64,000 nt of DNA from Pseudomonas fluorescens (lineage in GTDB: Bacteria > Pseudomonadota > Gammaproteobacteria > Pseudomonadales > Pseudomonadaceae): assembly GCF_000968015.1 (NCBI RefSeq), contig NZ_LACH01000007.1:48663-112662 (forward strand). Direction: 5' to 3'. Below the pieces are notes generated by a model. The model saw nothing but the letters and a program-made list of their open reading frames with translations. It made no database searches and was not told where the DNA came from. The translations under genes and the position numbers were made by a program. Below, piece after piece: positions 1-9,960 of this stretch (positions within the stretch are counted from its first letter, which is position 1; every line of letters starts with the position of its first letter).

Positions 1-1
1 C

Positions 2-466
2 GTAGGCACGCTGGAACGACCGGTCATCCCGCCGCGAATCTGGTTATTTGTGTTTGCGATCATCGCCCACAACATCCCCGAAGGCATGGCGGTCGGTGTG
101 TCGGCGGGGGGTGGTATGCCCGACGCCGATAGCCTGGCCATGGGCATCGCCTTGCAGGATGTGCCGGAAGGTCTGGTGATCGCGCTGGTACTGGCCGGGG
201 CAGGGATGTCGCGGGTCAAGGCGTTCCTGATTGGTGCTGCGTCAGGGTTGGTCGAGCCGGTCTTCGCGTTGTTGTGTGCCTGGCTGGTGAGCCTGGCCGA
301 ATTGTTGTTGCCCTTGGGTTTGGCACTGGCGGCCGGGGCGATGTTGCTGGTGGTCACCCATGAAGTCATCCCCGAGTCGCGCCGCAATGGTCACGACAAG
401 CTTGCAAGTCTTGGGTTGCTGATCGGGTTTTGCTTGATGATGGTGATGGATACAGCGCTCGCTTGA
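2..466 (+). CDS. ZIP family metal transporter, C-terminal part (5' end outside window)
   Basis: Inner-membrane transporter of divalent metals (zinc or iron) of the ZIP/GufA/ZupT type. The open frame runs in from the left edge, so only about the last 154 residues are present. Visible are the HNIPEG motif of transmembrane helix 4 and a matching QDVPEG motif of helix 5, which form the metal path in ZIP proteins, followed by three more hydrophobic segments. The protein ends in a short hydrophobic tail. It converges on ptsO, with a REP hairpin between them. Metal specificity cannot be told from this part. Confidence 0.88.
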   Translation, partial: VGTLERPVIPPRIWLFVFAIIAHNIPEGMAVGVSAGGGMPDADSLAMGIALQDVPEGLVIALVLAGAGMSRVKAFLIGAASGLVEPVFALLCAWLVSLAELLLPLGLALAAGAMLLVVTHEVIPESRRNGHDKLASLGLLIGFCLMMVMDTALA

Positions 467-475
467 AACAGGATC

Positions 476-569
476 AAAGGATCGCAGCCTCGTTTCACTC
501 GACAGCTCCTACAGGCCTACGCTGATCTCTGTAGGAGCTGTCGAGTGAAACGAGGCTGCGATCTTTTGA
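476..569. repeat. REP-type inverted repeat, family A
   Basis: Two near-perfect arms of about 38 bp, built on GATCGCAGCC and CAGCTCCTAC, separated by about 14 bp. It lies between the converging ZIP transporter and ptsO and could act as a bidirectional terminator. Related copies occur at 28791, 34914 and 63930. Confidence 0.85.
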
Positions 570-571
570 CC

Positions 572-847
572 TTACTCGCCTTCGCCGAAGTAGTCATTGA
601 TCAAATTCACCAATGCTTGCAGCGCCTCATCAGCCTGTTCACCTTCGGTGCTCAGGTGGATTTTGGTGCCCTTGCCCGCAGCGAGCATCATCATTGCCAT
701 GATGCTTTTTCCGTCGACCGTGGATTCCGGCGTGCGTCCTACTCTGATCGTGCAATCCTTGAACTCACCGGCGACGCCAACGAATTTTGCAGAAGCGCGG
801 GCATGCAGGCCCAGCTTGTTGATGATTTCAATTTCCAGAGCAGGCAT
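572..847 (-). CDS. ptsO: HPr-family phosphocarrier NPr of the nitrogen PTS
   Basis: Phosphocarrier of the nitrogen-related PTS: takes phosphate from EI-Ntr (PtsP) and passes it to EIIA-Ntr (PtsN). At 91 residues it is full length. The active histidine is H15 in the GLHARAS motif, and S48 in DGKS matches the HPr regulatory serine site. It is the last gene of the leftward rpoN-hpf-ptsN-rapZ-ptsO cluster and starts about 15 bp after the rapZ stop. It has a regulatory role linking nitrogen/carbon status and K+ homeostasis rather than sugar uptake (family knowledge). Confidence 0.95.
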   Translation of the reverse strand: MPALEIEIINKLGLHARASAKFVGVAGEFKDCTIRVGRTPESTVDGKSIMAMMMLAAGKGTKIHLSTEGEQADEALQALVNLINDYFGEGE

Positions 848-862
848 CGCGGTGTGAATCCT

Positions 863-1720
863 TTAGCTGAGGTCGCGGTGGCGAACCTGGACGTTCTTCA
901 GGGATTTTTGCAGGGCCTGGCCCAGACGTTCGGTCAGGTAGACGGAGCGGTGATGGCCGCCGGTGCAACCAATGGCAATGGTGACATAAGCGCGGTTGCT
1001 GGCGGCGAAGCGTGGTAGCCACTTGAACAAGTAGGTGGAGATGTCCTGGAACATCTCTTCGACGTCCGGCTGTGCCGCCAGGTACTCGGCAACCGGCTGG
1101 TCGAGCCCGGATTGATCGCGCAACTCTGGCTTCCAGTAAGGGTTCGGCAGGCAGCGCACGTCGAACACCAGATCAGCGTCCACCGGCATGCCACGCTTGA
1201 AGCCGAAAGACTCCACCAGGAACGCCGTACCGGGTTCCGGCTGGTTCAGCAGGCGCAGCTTGATGGTATCTCGCAGCTGATACAGGTTCAGGTTGGTGGT
1301 GTTTACTTTGAGATCGGCGAGGTCGGCAATCGGCCCGAGCAGGGCGGTCTCATCGTCGATGGCTTCGGCCAGCGAGCGATTGGCATTGCTCAGCGGGTGA
1401 CGGCGGCGGGTTTCCGAGAAACGTTTGAGCAAGGTTTCTTCGTCGGCGTCCAGATAAAGCACATCACACTGGATATGCCGGCTGCGCACTTCTTCCAGCA
1501 GTTCGGGAAACCGCGACAGGTGACTCGGCAAGTTGCGCGCATCGATGGATACGGCAACCAGCGGTTGCGCCAGCTCGGTGTGAATCAATGCGCGTTCGGC
1601 CAGTTCCGGCAGCAAGCCGGCGGGCAGGTTGTCGATGCAGTAGTAGCCGTTGTCCTCGAGAACATCGAGTGCGGTACTTTTACCTGAGCCTGAGCGGCCA
1701 CTGACGATGATCAAGCGCAT
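863..1720 (-). CDS. rapZ: RNase adapter / nucleotide-binding protein RapZ
   Basis: RapZ (YhbJ) family. In enterobacteria it binds small RNAs and hands GlmZ to RNase E, tuning glucosamine-6-phosphate synthase; the role in Pseudomonas is less clear. It has 285 residues, the usual length. A P-loop GRSGSGKST sits at residues 8-16, and the C-terminal half carries the conserved GCTGGHHRS segment. It sits 2 bp downstream of ptsN, so translation is probably coupled, and is followed by ptsO. Confidence 0.95.
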   Translation of the reverse strand: MRLIIVSGRSGSGKSTALDVLEDNGYYCIDNLPAGLLPELAERALIHTELAQPLVAVSIDARNLPSHLSRFPELLEEVRSRHIQCDVLYLDADEETLLKRFSETRRRHPLSNANRSLAEAIDDETALLGPIADLADLKVNTTNLNLYQLRDTIKLRLLNQPEPGTAFLVESFGFKRGMPVDADLVFDVRCLPNPYWKPELRDQSGLDQPVAEYLAAQPDVEEMFQDISTYLFKWLPRFAASNRAYVTIAIGCTGGHHRSVYLTERLGQALQKSLKNVQVRHRDLS

Positions 1721-1722
1721 GA

Positions 1723-2187
1723 TTAATGACCGTTTTGCTCGTCCAGGACAACCTGATACAAGGCTTCATTGCTCGGGGCGCTGCGCAGTTTTTCGCGCAC
1801 TTCCTTGCGATCGAGCATGCTGGCAATCTGGCGCAGTAACTCCAGGTGCGCATCGGTAGCGGCTTGCGGGACCAGCAGAACGAACAGCAGGTCAACCGGG
1901 GCGCCGTCGATGGCGTCGAAATCGATGGGTGCATCAAGGTGCATCAGGGCGCTGATGGGCGAGGTGCAGCCCTTCAGGCGGCAGTGGGGAATGGCGATGC
2001 CATTGCCAAAACCGGTTGAGCCGAGTTTTTCACGGGCAATCAGAGCCTCGAAGACATCTTGCATCTCCAGATCCGGAACTTCTTTGTGGATAAGGTTGGC
2101 AATTTGCTCGAGGGCTTTCTTTTTACTGCCGCCCGGCACGTTCACGAGGGAACGGCCGGGGGTCAGGATGCTTTCAAGTCGGATCAT
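1723..2187 (-). CDS. ptsN: Nitrogen PTS regulatory protein EIIA-Ntr
   Basis: Terminal phosphoacceptor of the nitrogen PTS, 154 residues, single PTS EIIA type-2 domain. The phosphorylated histidine is H68 in the GIAIPHCRL motif. In Pseudomonas it affects pyruvate dehydrogenase, sensor kinases and polyhydroxyalkanoate metabolism (family knowledge). It lies between hpf and rapZ in the conserved rpoN cluster; the gap to hpf is about 12 bp. Confidence 0.96.
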   Translation of the reverse strand: MIRLESILTPGRSLVNVPGGSKKKALEQIANLIHKEVPDLEMQDVFEALIAREKLGSTGFGNGIAIPHCRLKGCTSPISALMHLDAPIDFDAIDGAPVDLLFVLLVPQAATDAHLELLRQIASMLDRKEVREKLRSAPSNEALYQVVLDEQNGH

Positions 2188-2199
2188 GGGTTGGGAGTG

Positions 2200-2508
2200 T
2201 TAACGACCGGTCGCGCCCTGGAGGAGGCTTTGGGTCTTTTCCTTATGCTTTTTGAGTTGTTTATCCAGCTTGTCGGTCAGTGCGTCGATCGCCGCGTACA
2301 TATCGGTATGTTCCGCGTTTGCGACCACTTCATTGCCGGGAATATGCAGCGTGGCTTCGATTTTCTGCTTGAGTTTTTCGACGGTCATCGTGACTTGCAC
2401 GTTGGTGATCTTGTCGAAATGCCTCTCTAATCGTTCGAGTTTTTCGCCGATGTAGGTGCGAAGAGGTTCGGTCACTTCCAGTTGGTGTCCACTGATGTTG
2501 ACTTGCAT
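2200..2508 (-). CDS. hpf: Short ribosome hibernation promoting factor
   Basis: Ribosome-associated HPF/RaiA-type protein that stabilises inactive ribosomes. I chose the ATG at 2508 (102 residues, starting MQVNISG) because an AGGAGAAG ribosome-binding site precedes it. The frame stays open 18 codons further upstream, but that extension has no family match. The sequence has the beta-alpha-beta-beta-beta-alpha pattern and basic C-terminus of short HPF and lacks the long C-terminal dimerisation domain. It lies directly downstream of rpoN. Confidence 0.94.
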   Translation of the reverse strand: MQVNISGHQLEVTEPLRTYIGEKLERLERHFDKITNVQVTMTVEKLKQKIEATLHIPGNEVVANAEHTDMYAAIDALTDKLDKQLKKHKEKTQSLLQGATGR

Positions 2509-2582
2509 ACAGCTTCTCCTTCGTTGCCAGTGCATAAAGCGGCAGGCAGAAATGCCTGCCACTGGAACGCTGTGGCGTGGCT

Positions 2583-4076
2583 CTACATCAACCGCTTACG
2601 TTCGCTCGAAGGCGCGATCCCGAGGGATTCGCGGTACTTGGCGACGGTGCGGCGAGCCACCTGAATGCCTTGTGCCTCCAGTAAACCAGCGATCTTGCTG
2701 TCACTCAACGGCTTTTTCTGATTTTCCGCGGCAACCAGTTTTTTGATGATCGCGCGGATCGCCGTGGACGAGCATTCACCGCCCTCGGAGGTGCTGACGT
2801 GGCTGGAGAAAAAGTATTTCAGTTCATATATGCCCCGTGGGGTATGCATGAATTTCTGCGTGGTCACCCTTGAAATCGTCGACTCGTGCATGCCCACCGC
2901 TTCGGCGATGTCATGCAGGACCAGCGGTTTCATGGCTTCGTCGCCGTATTCAAGAAAGCCGCGTTGATGCTCGACGATCTGAGTGGCTACTTTCATCAGG
3001 GTTTCGTTGCGGCTTTGCAGGCTCTTGATGAACCAGCGGGCCTCTTGCAACTGATTGCGCATGAAGGTGTTGTCGGCGCTGGTGTCGGCGCGGCGAACGA
3101 AACCGGCGTATTGAGCGTTGACCCGCAGTCGTGGCACGGACTCCTGGTTCAGCTCCACCAGCCAGCGTTCATTGTCCTTGCGTACGATCACGTCGGGAAC
3201 GACGTATTCGGCTTCGCTGGACTCGATCTGCGAGCCTGGGCGCGGGTTGAGGCTCTGCACCAGTTCAATCACTTGGCGCAGTTCATCTTCCTTGAGCTTC
3301 ATGCGACGCATCAGCTGGCTGTAATCACGGCTGCCGAGCAGGTCGATGTAATCGGTAACCAGGCGTTTGGCTTCGACCAGCCAAGGCGTCTTGGCGGGCA
3401 ACTGACGCAATTGCAGCAGCAGGCATTCGCCCAGGTTGCGGGCGCCGATTCCAGCGGGTTCGAATTGCTGGATGCGGTGCAGGACGGCTTCGATTTCGTC
3501 CAGTTCGATGTCCAGTTCCGGGTCGAAGGCTTCGAGAATCTCCTCGAGGGTTTCGTCCAGGTAGCCCTGATTGTTGATGCAGTCGATCAGGGTCACGGCG
3601 ATCAGGCGATCGGTGTCGGACATCGGGGCCAGGTTCAGTTGCCACAGCAGGTGGCTTTGCAGGCTTTCGCCGGCCGATGTCCGGGTGGTGAAGTCCCACT
3701 CGTCGTCATCATTGCTCGGCAGGCTGCTGGCGCTGGTCTGGTAGACGTCTTCCCACGCGGTATCGACGGGCAGTTCGTTGGGGATGCGCTCGTTCCAGTC
3801 GCCTTCCTCGAGGTTATCAACCGTCGGGGCGGTTTCCTGGTAGGAGGGTTCCTGAATGTCAGCGTTGGGTTGCTGTTCGGCTTTGTCGGCCAAGGGGTCC
3901 GCGTTATCGAAGTCGTCGCCTTCTTCCTGGCGTTCGAGCATTGGATTGGACTCCAGGGCCTCCTGGATTTCCTGTTGCAGGTCCAGGGTCGACAATTGGA
4001 GCAGGCGGATGGCCTGTTGCAGCTGCGGTGTCATCGTCAGCTGCTGGCCCATTCTCAAGACTAGCGATGGTTTCAT
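2583..4076 (-). CDS. rpoN: RNA polymerase sigma-54 factor
   Basis: Alternative sigma factor for nitrogen, flagellar and other enhancer-dependent promoters. It has 497 residues. The glutamine-rich region I lies at about 1-50 (the [16 protein letters not shown] stretch), then an acidic linker at about 50-115, the core-binding domain, a helix-turn-helix around 365-390, and the diagnostic RpoN box [10 protein letters not shown] at 474-483. It heads the leftward hpf-ptsN-rapZ-ptsO cluster. The 184 bp between it and lptB contain its promoter region; no clear sigma-70 boxes were assigned. Confidence 0.98.
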   Translation of the reverse strand: MKPSLVLRMGQQLTMTPQLQQAIRLLQLSTLDLQQEIQEALESNPMLERQEEGDDFDNADPLADKAEQQPNADIQEPSYQETAPTVDNLEEGDWNERIPNELPVDTAWEDVYQTSASSLPSNDDDEWDFTTRTSAGESLQSHLLWQLNLAPMSDTDRLIAVTLIDCINNQGYLDETLEEILEAFDPELDIELDEIEAVLHRIQQFEPAGIGARNLGECLLLQLRQLPAKTPWLVEAKRLVTDYIDLLGSRDYSQLMRRMKLKEDELRQVIELVQSLNPRPGSQIESSEAEYVVPDVIVRKDNERWLVELNQESVPRLRVNAQYAGFVRRADTSADNTFMRNQLQEARWFIKSLQSRNETLMKVATQIVEHQRGFLEYGDEAMKPLVLHDIAEAVGMHESTISRVTTQKFMHTPRGIYELKYFFSSHVSTSEGGECSSTAIRAIIKKLVAAENQKKPLSDSKIAGLLEAQGIQVARRTVAKYRESLGIAPSSERKRLM

Positions 4077-4260
4077 GGCAGGGGCTTAACACCTTATTCG
4101 CCGGCGCACATGCGCCATCCACTACAGGGCGCCGGAGCGCCAAACATAAGCAAATTATATGCCCGAAACTGCAGCGTTTGCCTAGAGCGCTGTAACAATA
4201 AAAAAATGTTGATTTTTTATCGAGACAAGCGCCCGAGCAACCAGCCAGACACCTCAGTGC

Positions 4261-4986
4261 TTACAGGCGGAATTCATGGCCCAGATACACTTCCTTGACC
4301 AGGTCGTTGGCCAGGATGGTGGCAGCGTCACCTTCGGCGATCAGCTGGCCATCGTTGACGATGTAGGCGGTTTCGCAGATATCCAGGGTTTCACGGACGT
4401 TGTGGTCAGTGATCAGCACGCCAATGCCCTTGGCCTTGAGGTGATAGATGATCTGTTTGATGTCACCCACCGAAATCGGGTCCACGCCGGCGAACGGTTC
4501 GTCGAGCAGGATGAATTTCGGGTTGGTAGCCAGTGCCCGGGCGATTTCCACACGGCGGCGTTCACCACCGGACAGGCTCATCCCGAGGTTGTCGCGGATG
4601 TGGCTGATGTGGAATTCCTGCAGCAGGCTTTCCAGCTCTTTGCGACGACCGGCCTTGTCGAGTTCCTTGCGGGTCTCGAGGATCGCCATGATGTTGTCGG
4701 CTACCGAGAGTTTGCGGAAAATCGATGCTTCTTGCGGAAGATAGCCGATGCCGGCCTTCGCACGACCGTGCATAGGCTGGTGGCTCACATCCATGTCGTC
4801 AATCAGTACGCGGCCCTGATCGGCCTGTACCAGGCCGACAATCATGTAAAAGCAGGTGGTCTTGCCGGCGCCGTTGGGACCCAGCAGGCCGACGATCTGA
4901 CCGCTGTCGATCGACAGGCTGACGTCACGCACGACCTGGCGGCTCTTGTAGCTCTTGGCCAGATGCTGAGCTTTCAGAGTTGCCAT
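4261..4986 (-). CDS. lptB: LPS export ABC transporter ATP-binding protein LptB
   Basis: Cytoplasmic ATPase that powers LPS extraction by LptFG. It has 241 residues, with Walker [10 protein letters not shown] near residue 38, signature LSGGERRR near 138, and Walker [12 protein letters not shown]. The ATG overlaps the lptA stop codon (TAATG), so it is translationally coupled as the last gene of kdsD-kdsC-lptC-lptA-lptB. Confidence 0.97.
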   Translation of the reverse strand: MATLKAQHLAKSYKSRQVVRDVSLSIDSGQIVGLLGPNGAGKTTCFYMIVGLVQADQGRVLIDDMDVSHQPMHGRAKAGIGYLPQEASIFRKLSVADNIMAILETRKELDKAGRRKELESLLQEFHISHIRDNLGMSLSGGERRRVEIARALATNPKFILLDEPFAGVDPISVGDIKQIIYHLKAKGIGVLITDHNVRETLDICETAYIVNDGQLIAEGDAATILANDLVKEVYLGHEFRL

Positions 4987-5534
4987 TACTGGGCCTTTTG
5001 CTCGTCGGTTTTCTTCTTCGGCTGGATCACCATGTCAATGCGCGGACGCGACTCGGTGACCTTGTTGCCCGTCGCGCGACCGGCGCTCGCAAGCTTTTTG
5101 ACCGTGTCGTAGACGATTTTCTCGCCTTGGGTGACGTTGTTGTCCTTGTCGATGACTTTGGCACGATCGATCAATACGACGCGGTTTTGCGAGGCGTGGT
5201 ACTGGATGGTCACTCCGTAGCCCTGAACCGGCTTGGTGTCGCCAGCCGTCTGCATTTGCTCGAAGTAGGCCAGATTGCCCACCGAAGTCACCACGTCGAT
5301 ATCGCCAGCCGGGGTGCGGGTGATGGTCACAGTATTGCCTTTAACAATCATCGAGCCCTGGGTAATGATCACGTCACCTTTATAGGTGGCAACACCATTC
5401 TTGTCGTCCAGTTGGGCGTCGTCGGCCTGGATGCGGATAGGCTGCTCTTGATCGTTCGGCAGAGCCCAGGCGCTCACGCTTCCCAGTGCTGCGCTCAGAC
5501 CGAGCAAAATAGGGAGGGTTTTAACGAGCCTCAT
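4986..5534 (-). CDS. lptA: LPS transport periplasmic protein LptA
   Basis: Periplasmic bridge protein of the Lpt machine, of the OstA/YhbN beta-jellyroll fold. It has 182 residues with a cleavable signal peptide (about residues 1-25, ending SAWA). The domain shows the [15 protein letters not shown] and TYKGDV-type repeats seen in OstA proteins; the C-terminus is lysine/glutamine rich. Its start overlaps the end of lptC by 14 bp and its stop overlaps lptB. Confidence 0.96.
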   Translation of the reverse strand: MRLVKTLPILLGLSAALGSVSAWALPNDQEQPIRIQADDAQLDDKNGVATYKGDVIITQGSMIVKGNTVTITRTPAGDIDVVTSVGNLAYFEQMQTAGDTKPVQGYGVTIQYHASQNRVVLIDRAKVIDKDNNVTQGEKIVYDTVKKLASAGRATGNKVTESRPRIDMVIQPKKKTDEQKAQ

Positions 5535-6093
5535 ACTGTCCTCTTACGTTCGATAGCAGGTGTATCCTGCTTTCTTTCAAATACGCTTTCATTCCCTTGC
5601 CAGTCGACACACCACCAGCGCCGTCGATTCTAACGGGTTGCTCGGTCTGCGCATATTGCTGCTGCGGGAACACTGTCATGCGGGTGGTGGTAATCAGGGT
5701 CTTGCGGTTTTTCTCGTCGAAGCGCGTGATGCGCACCGAGTCGATCAGTTCGACCTGAGTGCCGTCGGGGTTCACTTCGCCGTGCTCGCTCTGGACATGC
5801 CACGGAAACTCGGTGCCGCGGAACATGTTCAAGTCGGGATTGGTCAACAGCGTCACTTCGGTGGCTTTCAGGTGTTCAACCTTGTCGGACGTCATTTCGT
5901 ATTGCAGTTTGCCGTCCGGCAGGTATTGCACGCTGTGGGCGTTGATCGCGTAATAGTCGATTGCGGTTTCATCGATCTTTGCCACCGGCTTGTCGAGGAA
6001 GCGTTCCGGGCTGATGTTCCAGTAGCCGACCGCAGCGAATATCGCTGCGATGCAACCGAACACCAGGAATTTGCGAATCTTTTTGCTCAGCAT
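5521..6093 (-). CDS. lptC: LPS export protein LptC
   Basis: Bitopic inner-membrane component of the Lpt bridge that passes LPS from LptBFG to LptA. I used the ATG at 6093 (190 residues, MLSKKIRK), close to the E. coli length; the frame stays open 12 codons upstream inside kdsC. A single membrane segment lies at about residues 8-25, followed by a periplasmic OstA-like domain. It starts 7 bp after the kdsC stop. Confidence 0.94.
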   Translation of the reverse strand: MLSKKIRKFLVFGCIAAIFAAVGYWNISPERFLDKPVAKIDETAIDYYAINAHSVQYLPDGKLQYEMTSDKVEHLKATEVTLLTNPDLNMFRGTEFPWHVQSEHGEVNPDGTQVELIDSVRITRFDEKNRKTLITTTRMTVFPQQQYAQTEQPVRIDGAGGVSTGKGMKAYLKESRIHLLSNVRGQYEAR

Positions 6094-6100
6094 AGTTGGC

Positions 6101-6625
6101 TCACAGGTACGCGGCGTTTGCCGCATCAAGGCGGCCCTGCGCGCGCAGGATCAATTCGCAGAATTCGCGAGCGGCACCCTCGCCACCACGGGCCTGGGTG
6201 ATGCCGTGGGCGTGTTCACGGACGAAACTGGCAGCGTTTGCCACCGCCATGCCCAGGCCAACGCGGCGAATCACCGGCAGGTCCGGCAGGTCGTCGCCGA
6301 GATAGGCGACTTGCTCATAGCTTAGGTTGAGTTGGGCAAGAAGCTCGTCGAGTACCACCAGTTTGTCTTCGCGCCCCTGGTACAGGTGTGGAATACCGAG
6401 GTTCTTCGCTCGTCGCTCGACCACCGGGGTCTTGCGGCCGCTGATGATAGCGGTCTGTACGCCGGCTGCCATCAACATCTTGATGCCTTGGCCGTCGAGG
6501 GTGTTGAACGTCTTGAATTCGCTGCCGTCTTCGAGGAAGTACAGGCGTCCGTCGGTCAGTACGCCATCGACGTCGAAAACCGCCAGTTTGATGTTCTTGC
6601 CGCGTTGCAGCAGGTCGGTGCTCAT
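6101..6625 (-). CDS. kdsC: 3-deoxy-D-manno-octulosonate 8-phosphate phosphatase
   Basis: HAD-superfamily phosphatase removing phosphate from Kdo-8-P in LPS inner-core synthesis. It has 174 residues from the ATG that overlaps the kdsD stop (TGATG). The nucleophile motif FDVDGVLTD has D18 and D20; later HAD motifs appear as SGRKTP and GDDLPDLP. It lacks a cap domain, as expected for the tetrameric KdsC group. Confidence 0.95.
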   Translation of the reverse strand: MSTDLLQRGKNIKLAVFDVDGVLTDGRLYFLEDGSEFKTFNTLDGQGIKMLMAAGVQTAIISGRKTPVVERRAKNLGIPHLYQGREDKLVVLDELLAQLNLSYEQVAYLGDDLPDLPVIRRVGLGMAVANAASFVREHAHGITQARGGEGAAREFCELILRAQGRLDAANAAYL

Positions 6626-7599
6626 CACATTACTCCTGCACGCAGCAGATCGGACAGGTTGAAGGCGCCGATCGGACGGTCCTCCTTGTCCACCACTACC
6701 AGCGCGTTGATTCGATGGTCTTCCATGATTTTCAGGGCTTCGGCTGCCAGCATATCGGCCCGGGCGGTCTTGCCATGAACAGTCATGACCTCGTCGATGG
6801 TCGTATGGTGGATGTCGATGGTCCGGTCAAGGGTGCGGCGCAAGTCGCCGTCGGTGAAGATCCCGGCCAGTTTGCCGTCGGCCTCCACAATCGCGGTCAT
6901 GCCCAGGCCCTTGCGGGTCATTTCCATCAAGGCGTCCTTGAGTAGTGTGCCACGTTGCACCTGGGGCAGTTCTGCGCCGGCGTGCATGACGGTTTCCACT
7001 TTCAGCAGCAGGCGTCGGCCAAGCGCGCCGCCGGGGTGGGAAAAGGCGAAATCTTCAGCGGTAAAACCGCGGGCTTCCAGCAGCGCAACGGCCAGGGCGT
7101 CGCCCATGACCAGCGCGGCAGTGGTCGACGAGGTCGGTGCCAGGTTGAGCGGACAGGCTTCGTGCTCGACGTGCACGTTGAGGTTGACCTCGGCAGCCTT
7201 CGCCAGCGGTGAATCAGGGTTGCCGGTCATGCTGATCAATTGAATGCCCAGGCGCTTGATCAGCGGCAGCAGGGTGACGATTTCATTGGTGGAGCCGGAG
7301 TTTGACAGCGCCAGGATGATGTCGTCGCGGGTAATCATGCCCATATCGCCGTGGCTGGCTTCGGCCGGGTGCACGAAAAAAGCCGTGGTGCCGGTACTGG
7401 CCAGGGTGGCGGCGATCTTGTTGCCGATGTGCCCCGATTTGCCCATGCCGACCACGACCACGCGCCCTTTGCTGGCCAGAATCATCTCGCAAGCGCGTAC
7501 GAAATCTGCGTCGATACGGGGCAACAAGCCTTGTACGGCTTCCAGTTCGAGGCGGATGGTGCGTTGTGCTGATTGAATCAGGTCGCTGGATTGGCTCAT
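6625..7599 (-). CDS. kdsD: Arabinose-5-phosphate isomerase
   Basis: Converts ribulose-5-phosphate to arabinose-5-phosphate, the first step of Kdo synthesis. I chose the ATG at 7599 (324 residues, MSQSSDLI), the family length; 21 further upstream codons are open but unlikely to be translated. An N-terminal SIS sugar-isomerase domain has the VVGMGKSGHIG motif, and a pair of CBS domains fills the C-terminal third. First gene of the leftward kdsD-kdsC-lptC-lptA-lptB operon, divergent from mlaF. Confidence 0.95.
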   Translation of the reverse strand: MSQSSDLIQSAQRTIRLELEAVQGLLPRIDADFVRACEMILASKGRVVVVGMGKSGHIGNKIAATLASTGTTAFFVHPAEASHGDMGMITRDDIILALSNSGSTNEIVTLLPLIKRLGIQLISMTGNPDSPLAKAAEVNLNVHVEHEACPLNLAPTSSTTAALVMGDALAVALLEARGFTAEDFAFSHPGGALGRRLLLKVETVMHAGAELPQVQRGTLLKDALMEMTRKGLGMTAIVEADGKLAGIFTDGDLRRTLDRTIDIHHTTIDEVMTVHGKTARADMLAAEALKIMEDHRINALVVVDKEDRPIGAFNLSDLLRAGVM

Positions 7600-7757
7600 G
7601 TCAGAAATCGTATAGCCTGATGAAAAGGCGGCGATTATAACGGTAATGATCGAAACCCTCACGCAAGTTCGTCGCGCTTTGTCATTCCCTGATACCCAAT
7701 ACCCCTAAATAGACGCTTTTACCCCGTCATGTTGCTCAACATGGCCCGGCTTGGGCC

Positions 7758-7787
7758 TTGGGCGCTTGGCCTTTGCAGTGATATAGT
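7758..7787 (+). promoter_or_regulatory. Candidate sigma-70 promoter of the mla operon
   Basis: TTGGGC and TATAGT are separated by 18 bp, about 90 bp upstream of mlaF in the kdsD-mlaF divergent intergenic region. This is a visual match only. Confidence 0.35.
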
Positions 7788-7875
7788 TCGCCGCCAGTTC
7801 GGCCTGCCCGGGAGGTATGTGCTTTCGCCAGAAAGTCAGGCGTCCGAGTGAGAGGCTGCATCGCAAGGAGATTAG

Positions 7876-8685
7876 ATGAGTGCCGATAAAGCCTACGCGG
7901 TCGAGCTGAAGGGACTGACCTTCAAGCGCGGAACGCGCAGCATTTTCAATAACGTCGATATACGTATCCCGCGCGGCAAGGTCACCGGCATCATGGGGCC
8001 TTCCGGGTGTGGCAAAACTACGCTGTTACGGCTGATGGGCGCACAGTTGCGGCCCACCAAAGGCGATGTCTGGGTCAATGGACAGAACCTGCCGAAACTG
8101 TCGCGCAGTGATCTGTTCGATGCGCGAAAGCACATGGGCGTGCTGTTCCAGAGTGGTGCGCTGTTCACCGATCTTGATGTGTTCGAGAACGTCGCCTTTC
8201 CGCTACGCGTTCATACCGAACTGCCGGAAGAAATGATCCGGGACATTGTCCTGCTCAAATTGCAGGCCGTGGGCTTGCGTGGCGCCATCGACCTGATGCC
8301 TGACGAGTTGTCCGGCGGCATGAAGCGTCGCGTCGCGCTGGCCCGGGCGATTGCCCTCGATCCGCAGATACTCATGTATGACGAGCCCTTTGTCGGCCAG
8401 GACCCCATCGCCATGGGCGTACTGGTACGCCTGATCCGCCTGCTCAACGATGCGCTGGGCATCACCAGTATCGTGGTCTCCCACGACCTGGCCGAGACCG
8501 CGAGCATCGCCGATTACATCTATGTCGTCGGCGAAGGCCAAGTGTTGGGGCAGGGTACTCCCGAGGAACTGATGAACTCGCAGGAGCCACGCATCCGTCA
8601 ATTCATGACAGGCGAGCCTGACGGTCCGGTCGCCTATCACTTTCCAGCGACGGATTACCGCGCAGATCTTCTGGGGCAGCGTTGA
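7876..8685 (+). CDS. mlaF: Phospholipid ABC transporter ATP-binding protein MlaF
   Basis: ATPase of the MlaFEDB inner-membrane complex that moves phospholipids between outer and inner membrane. It has 269 residues; Walker [10 protein letters not shown] lies near 40, signature LSGGMKRR near 140, and Walker B ILMYDEP follows. An AAGGAG ribosome-binding site sits 5 bp before the ATG. First gene of mlaF-E-D-C-B, each gene overlapping or nearly touching the next. Confidence 0.96.
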   Translation: MSADKAYAVELKGLTFKRGTRSIFNNVDIRIPRGKVTGIMGPSGCGKTTLLRLMGAQLRPTKGDVWVNGQNLPKLSRSDLFDARKHMGVLFQSGALFTDLDVFENVAFPLRVHTELPEEMIRDIVLLKLQAVGLRGAIDLMPDELSGGMKRRVALARAIALDPQILMYDEPFVGQDPIAMGVLVRLIRLLNDALGITSIVVSHDLAETASIADYIYVVGEGQVLGQGTPEELMNSQEPRIRQFMTGEPDGPVAYHFPATDYRADLLGQR

Positions 8686-9482
8686 TGCGCAAGATTTCAC
8701 TAATAGAACGGGTTCGCCGGTTCGGCCACTCTGGCATTGACGTGCTGGGAGTGTTTGGCCGTTCGGCGATATTCCTGTTTCATGCCTTGCTTGGCCGTGG
8801 CGGCATTGGCGGCGGTTTTGGCTTGCTGATCAAGCAACTGCATTCGGTGGGCGTGATGTCCCTGGTGATCATCGTGGTCTCCGGGGTATTCATCGGCATG
8901 GTGCTGGCGCTGCAAGGCTTCAATATTCTATCCAGCTACGGTTCGGAACAGGCGGTCGGCCAGATGGTTGCGCTGACGCTGTTGCGCGAACTGGGGCCCG
9001 TGGTCACGGCGTTGTTGTTCGCCGGGCGCGCCGGTTCGGCATTGACTGCCGAAATCGGCAACATGAAGTCCACCGAGCAGTTGTCCAGTCTGGAAATGAT
9101 TGGTGTCGACCCGCTCAAGTACATCATTGCCCCGCGCCTGTGGGCCGGCTTCATTTCCCTGCCGGTGCTGGCGATGATCTTCAGCGTGGTGGGAATCTGG
9201 GGTGGTTCGTGGGTGGCCGTCGACTGGCTGGGTGTCTATGAAGGTTCCTACTGGTCCAACATGCAGAACAGCGTGACCTTTGCTGACGATGTGCTCAACG
9301 GCATCATCAAAAGCATCGTTTTCGCCTTTGTCGTGACCTGGATCGCCGTATTCCAAGGCTATGACTGCGAGCCCACTTCCGAGGGGATCAGTCGTGCCAC
9401 TACCAAGACCGTGGTGTATGCCTCTTTGGCTGTACTCGGCCTGGACTTTATTCTGACCGCCTTGATGTTTGGAGATTTCTGA
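8685..9482 (+). CDS. mlaE: Phospholipid ABC transporter permease MlaE
   Basis: Membrane permease of the Mla complex, MlaE/YrbE family. It has 265 residues from the ATG overlapping the mlaF stop (TGATG). Five or so hydrophobic segments and the family stretch [19 protein letters not shown] are present. The stop overlaps the mlaD start. Confidence 0.96.
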   Translation: MRKISLIERVRRFGHSGIDVLGVFGRSAIFLFHALLGRGGIGGGFGLLIKQLHSVGVMSLVIIVVSGVFIGMVLALQGFNILSSYGSEQAVGQMVALTLLRELGPVVTALLFAGRAGSALTAEIGNMKSTEQLSSLEMIGVDPLKYIIAPRLWAGFISLPVLAMIFSVVGIWGGSWVAVDWLGVYEGSYWSNMQNSVTFADDVLNGIIKSIVFAFVVTWIAVFQGYDCEPTSEGISRATTKTVVYASLAVLGLDFILTALMFGDF

Positions 9483-9949
9483 TGCAAAACCGCACCCTGG
9501 AAATCGGTGTCGGCCTTTTCTTGCTGGCTGGCATCCTGGCTTTGCTGTTGCTGGCGTTGCGGGTGAGTGGCCTGTCCCCGAGCGCAACCACCGACACTTA
9601 TAAACTTTATGCGTATTTCGACAATATCGCCGGTTTGACTGTCAGAGCTAAAGTGACCATGGCCGGTGTGACCATCGGCAAGGTCACGGCGATCGATCTG
9701 GATCGCGACAGTTTTACCGGTCGAGTGACCATGCAGCTGGAAAAACGCGTAGATAACCTGCCGACTGACTCCACTGCATCTATCCTGACCGCTGGGCTGT
9801 TGGGCGAGAAGTACATCGGTCTCAGCGTGGGCGGGGAAGAAACCTTGCTCAAGGAGGGTGCAACCATCCACGACACGCAGTCGTCGCTGGTACTCGAAGA
9901 CCTGATCGGTAAGTTTCTGCTCAATACCGTTAGTAAAGACGCCAAATGA
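9482..9949 (+). CDS. mlaD: Phospholipid-binding MCE-domain protein MlaD
   Basis: Forms the hexameric periplasmic ring of the Mla complex. It has 155 residues: an N-terminal anchor helix (about 7-27), then one MCE domain (about 38-116) with the GLTVRAKVTMAGVTIGKV pattern. It overlaps mlaE by one base (TGATG) and lies 11 bp upstream of mlaC. Confidence 0.96.
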   Translation: MQNRTLEIGVGLFLLAGILALLLLALRVSGLSPSATTDTYKLYAYFDNIAGLTVRAKVTMAGVTIGKVTAIDLDRDSFTGRVTMQLEKRVDNLPTDSTASILTAGLLGEKYIGLSVGGEETLLKEGATIHDTQSSLVLEDLIGKFLLNTVSKDAK

Positions 9950-9960
9950 GGAGCTTTTAA

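Noticed and set aside
572..847. Sugar PTS HPr
   Set aside because: The context (ptsN, rapZ, rpoN) shows the nitrogen PTS paralogue.
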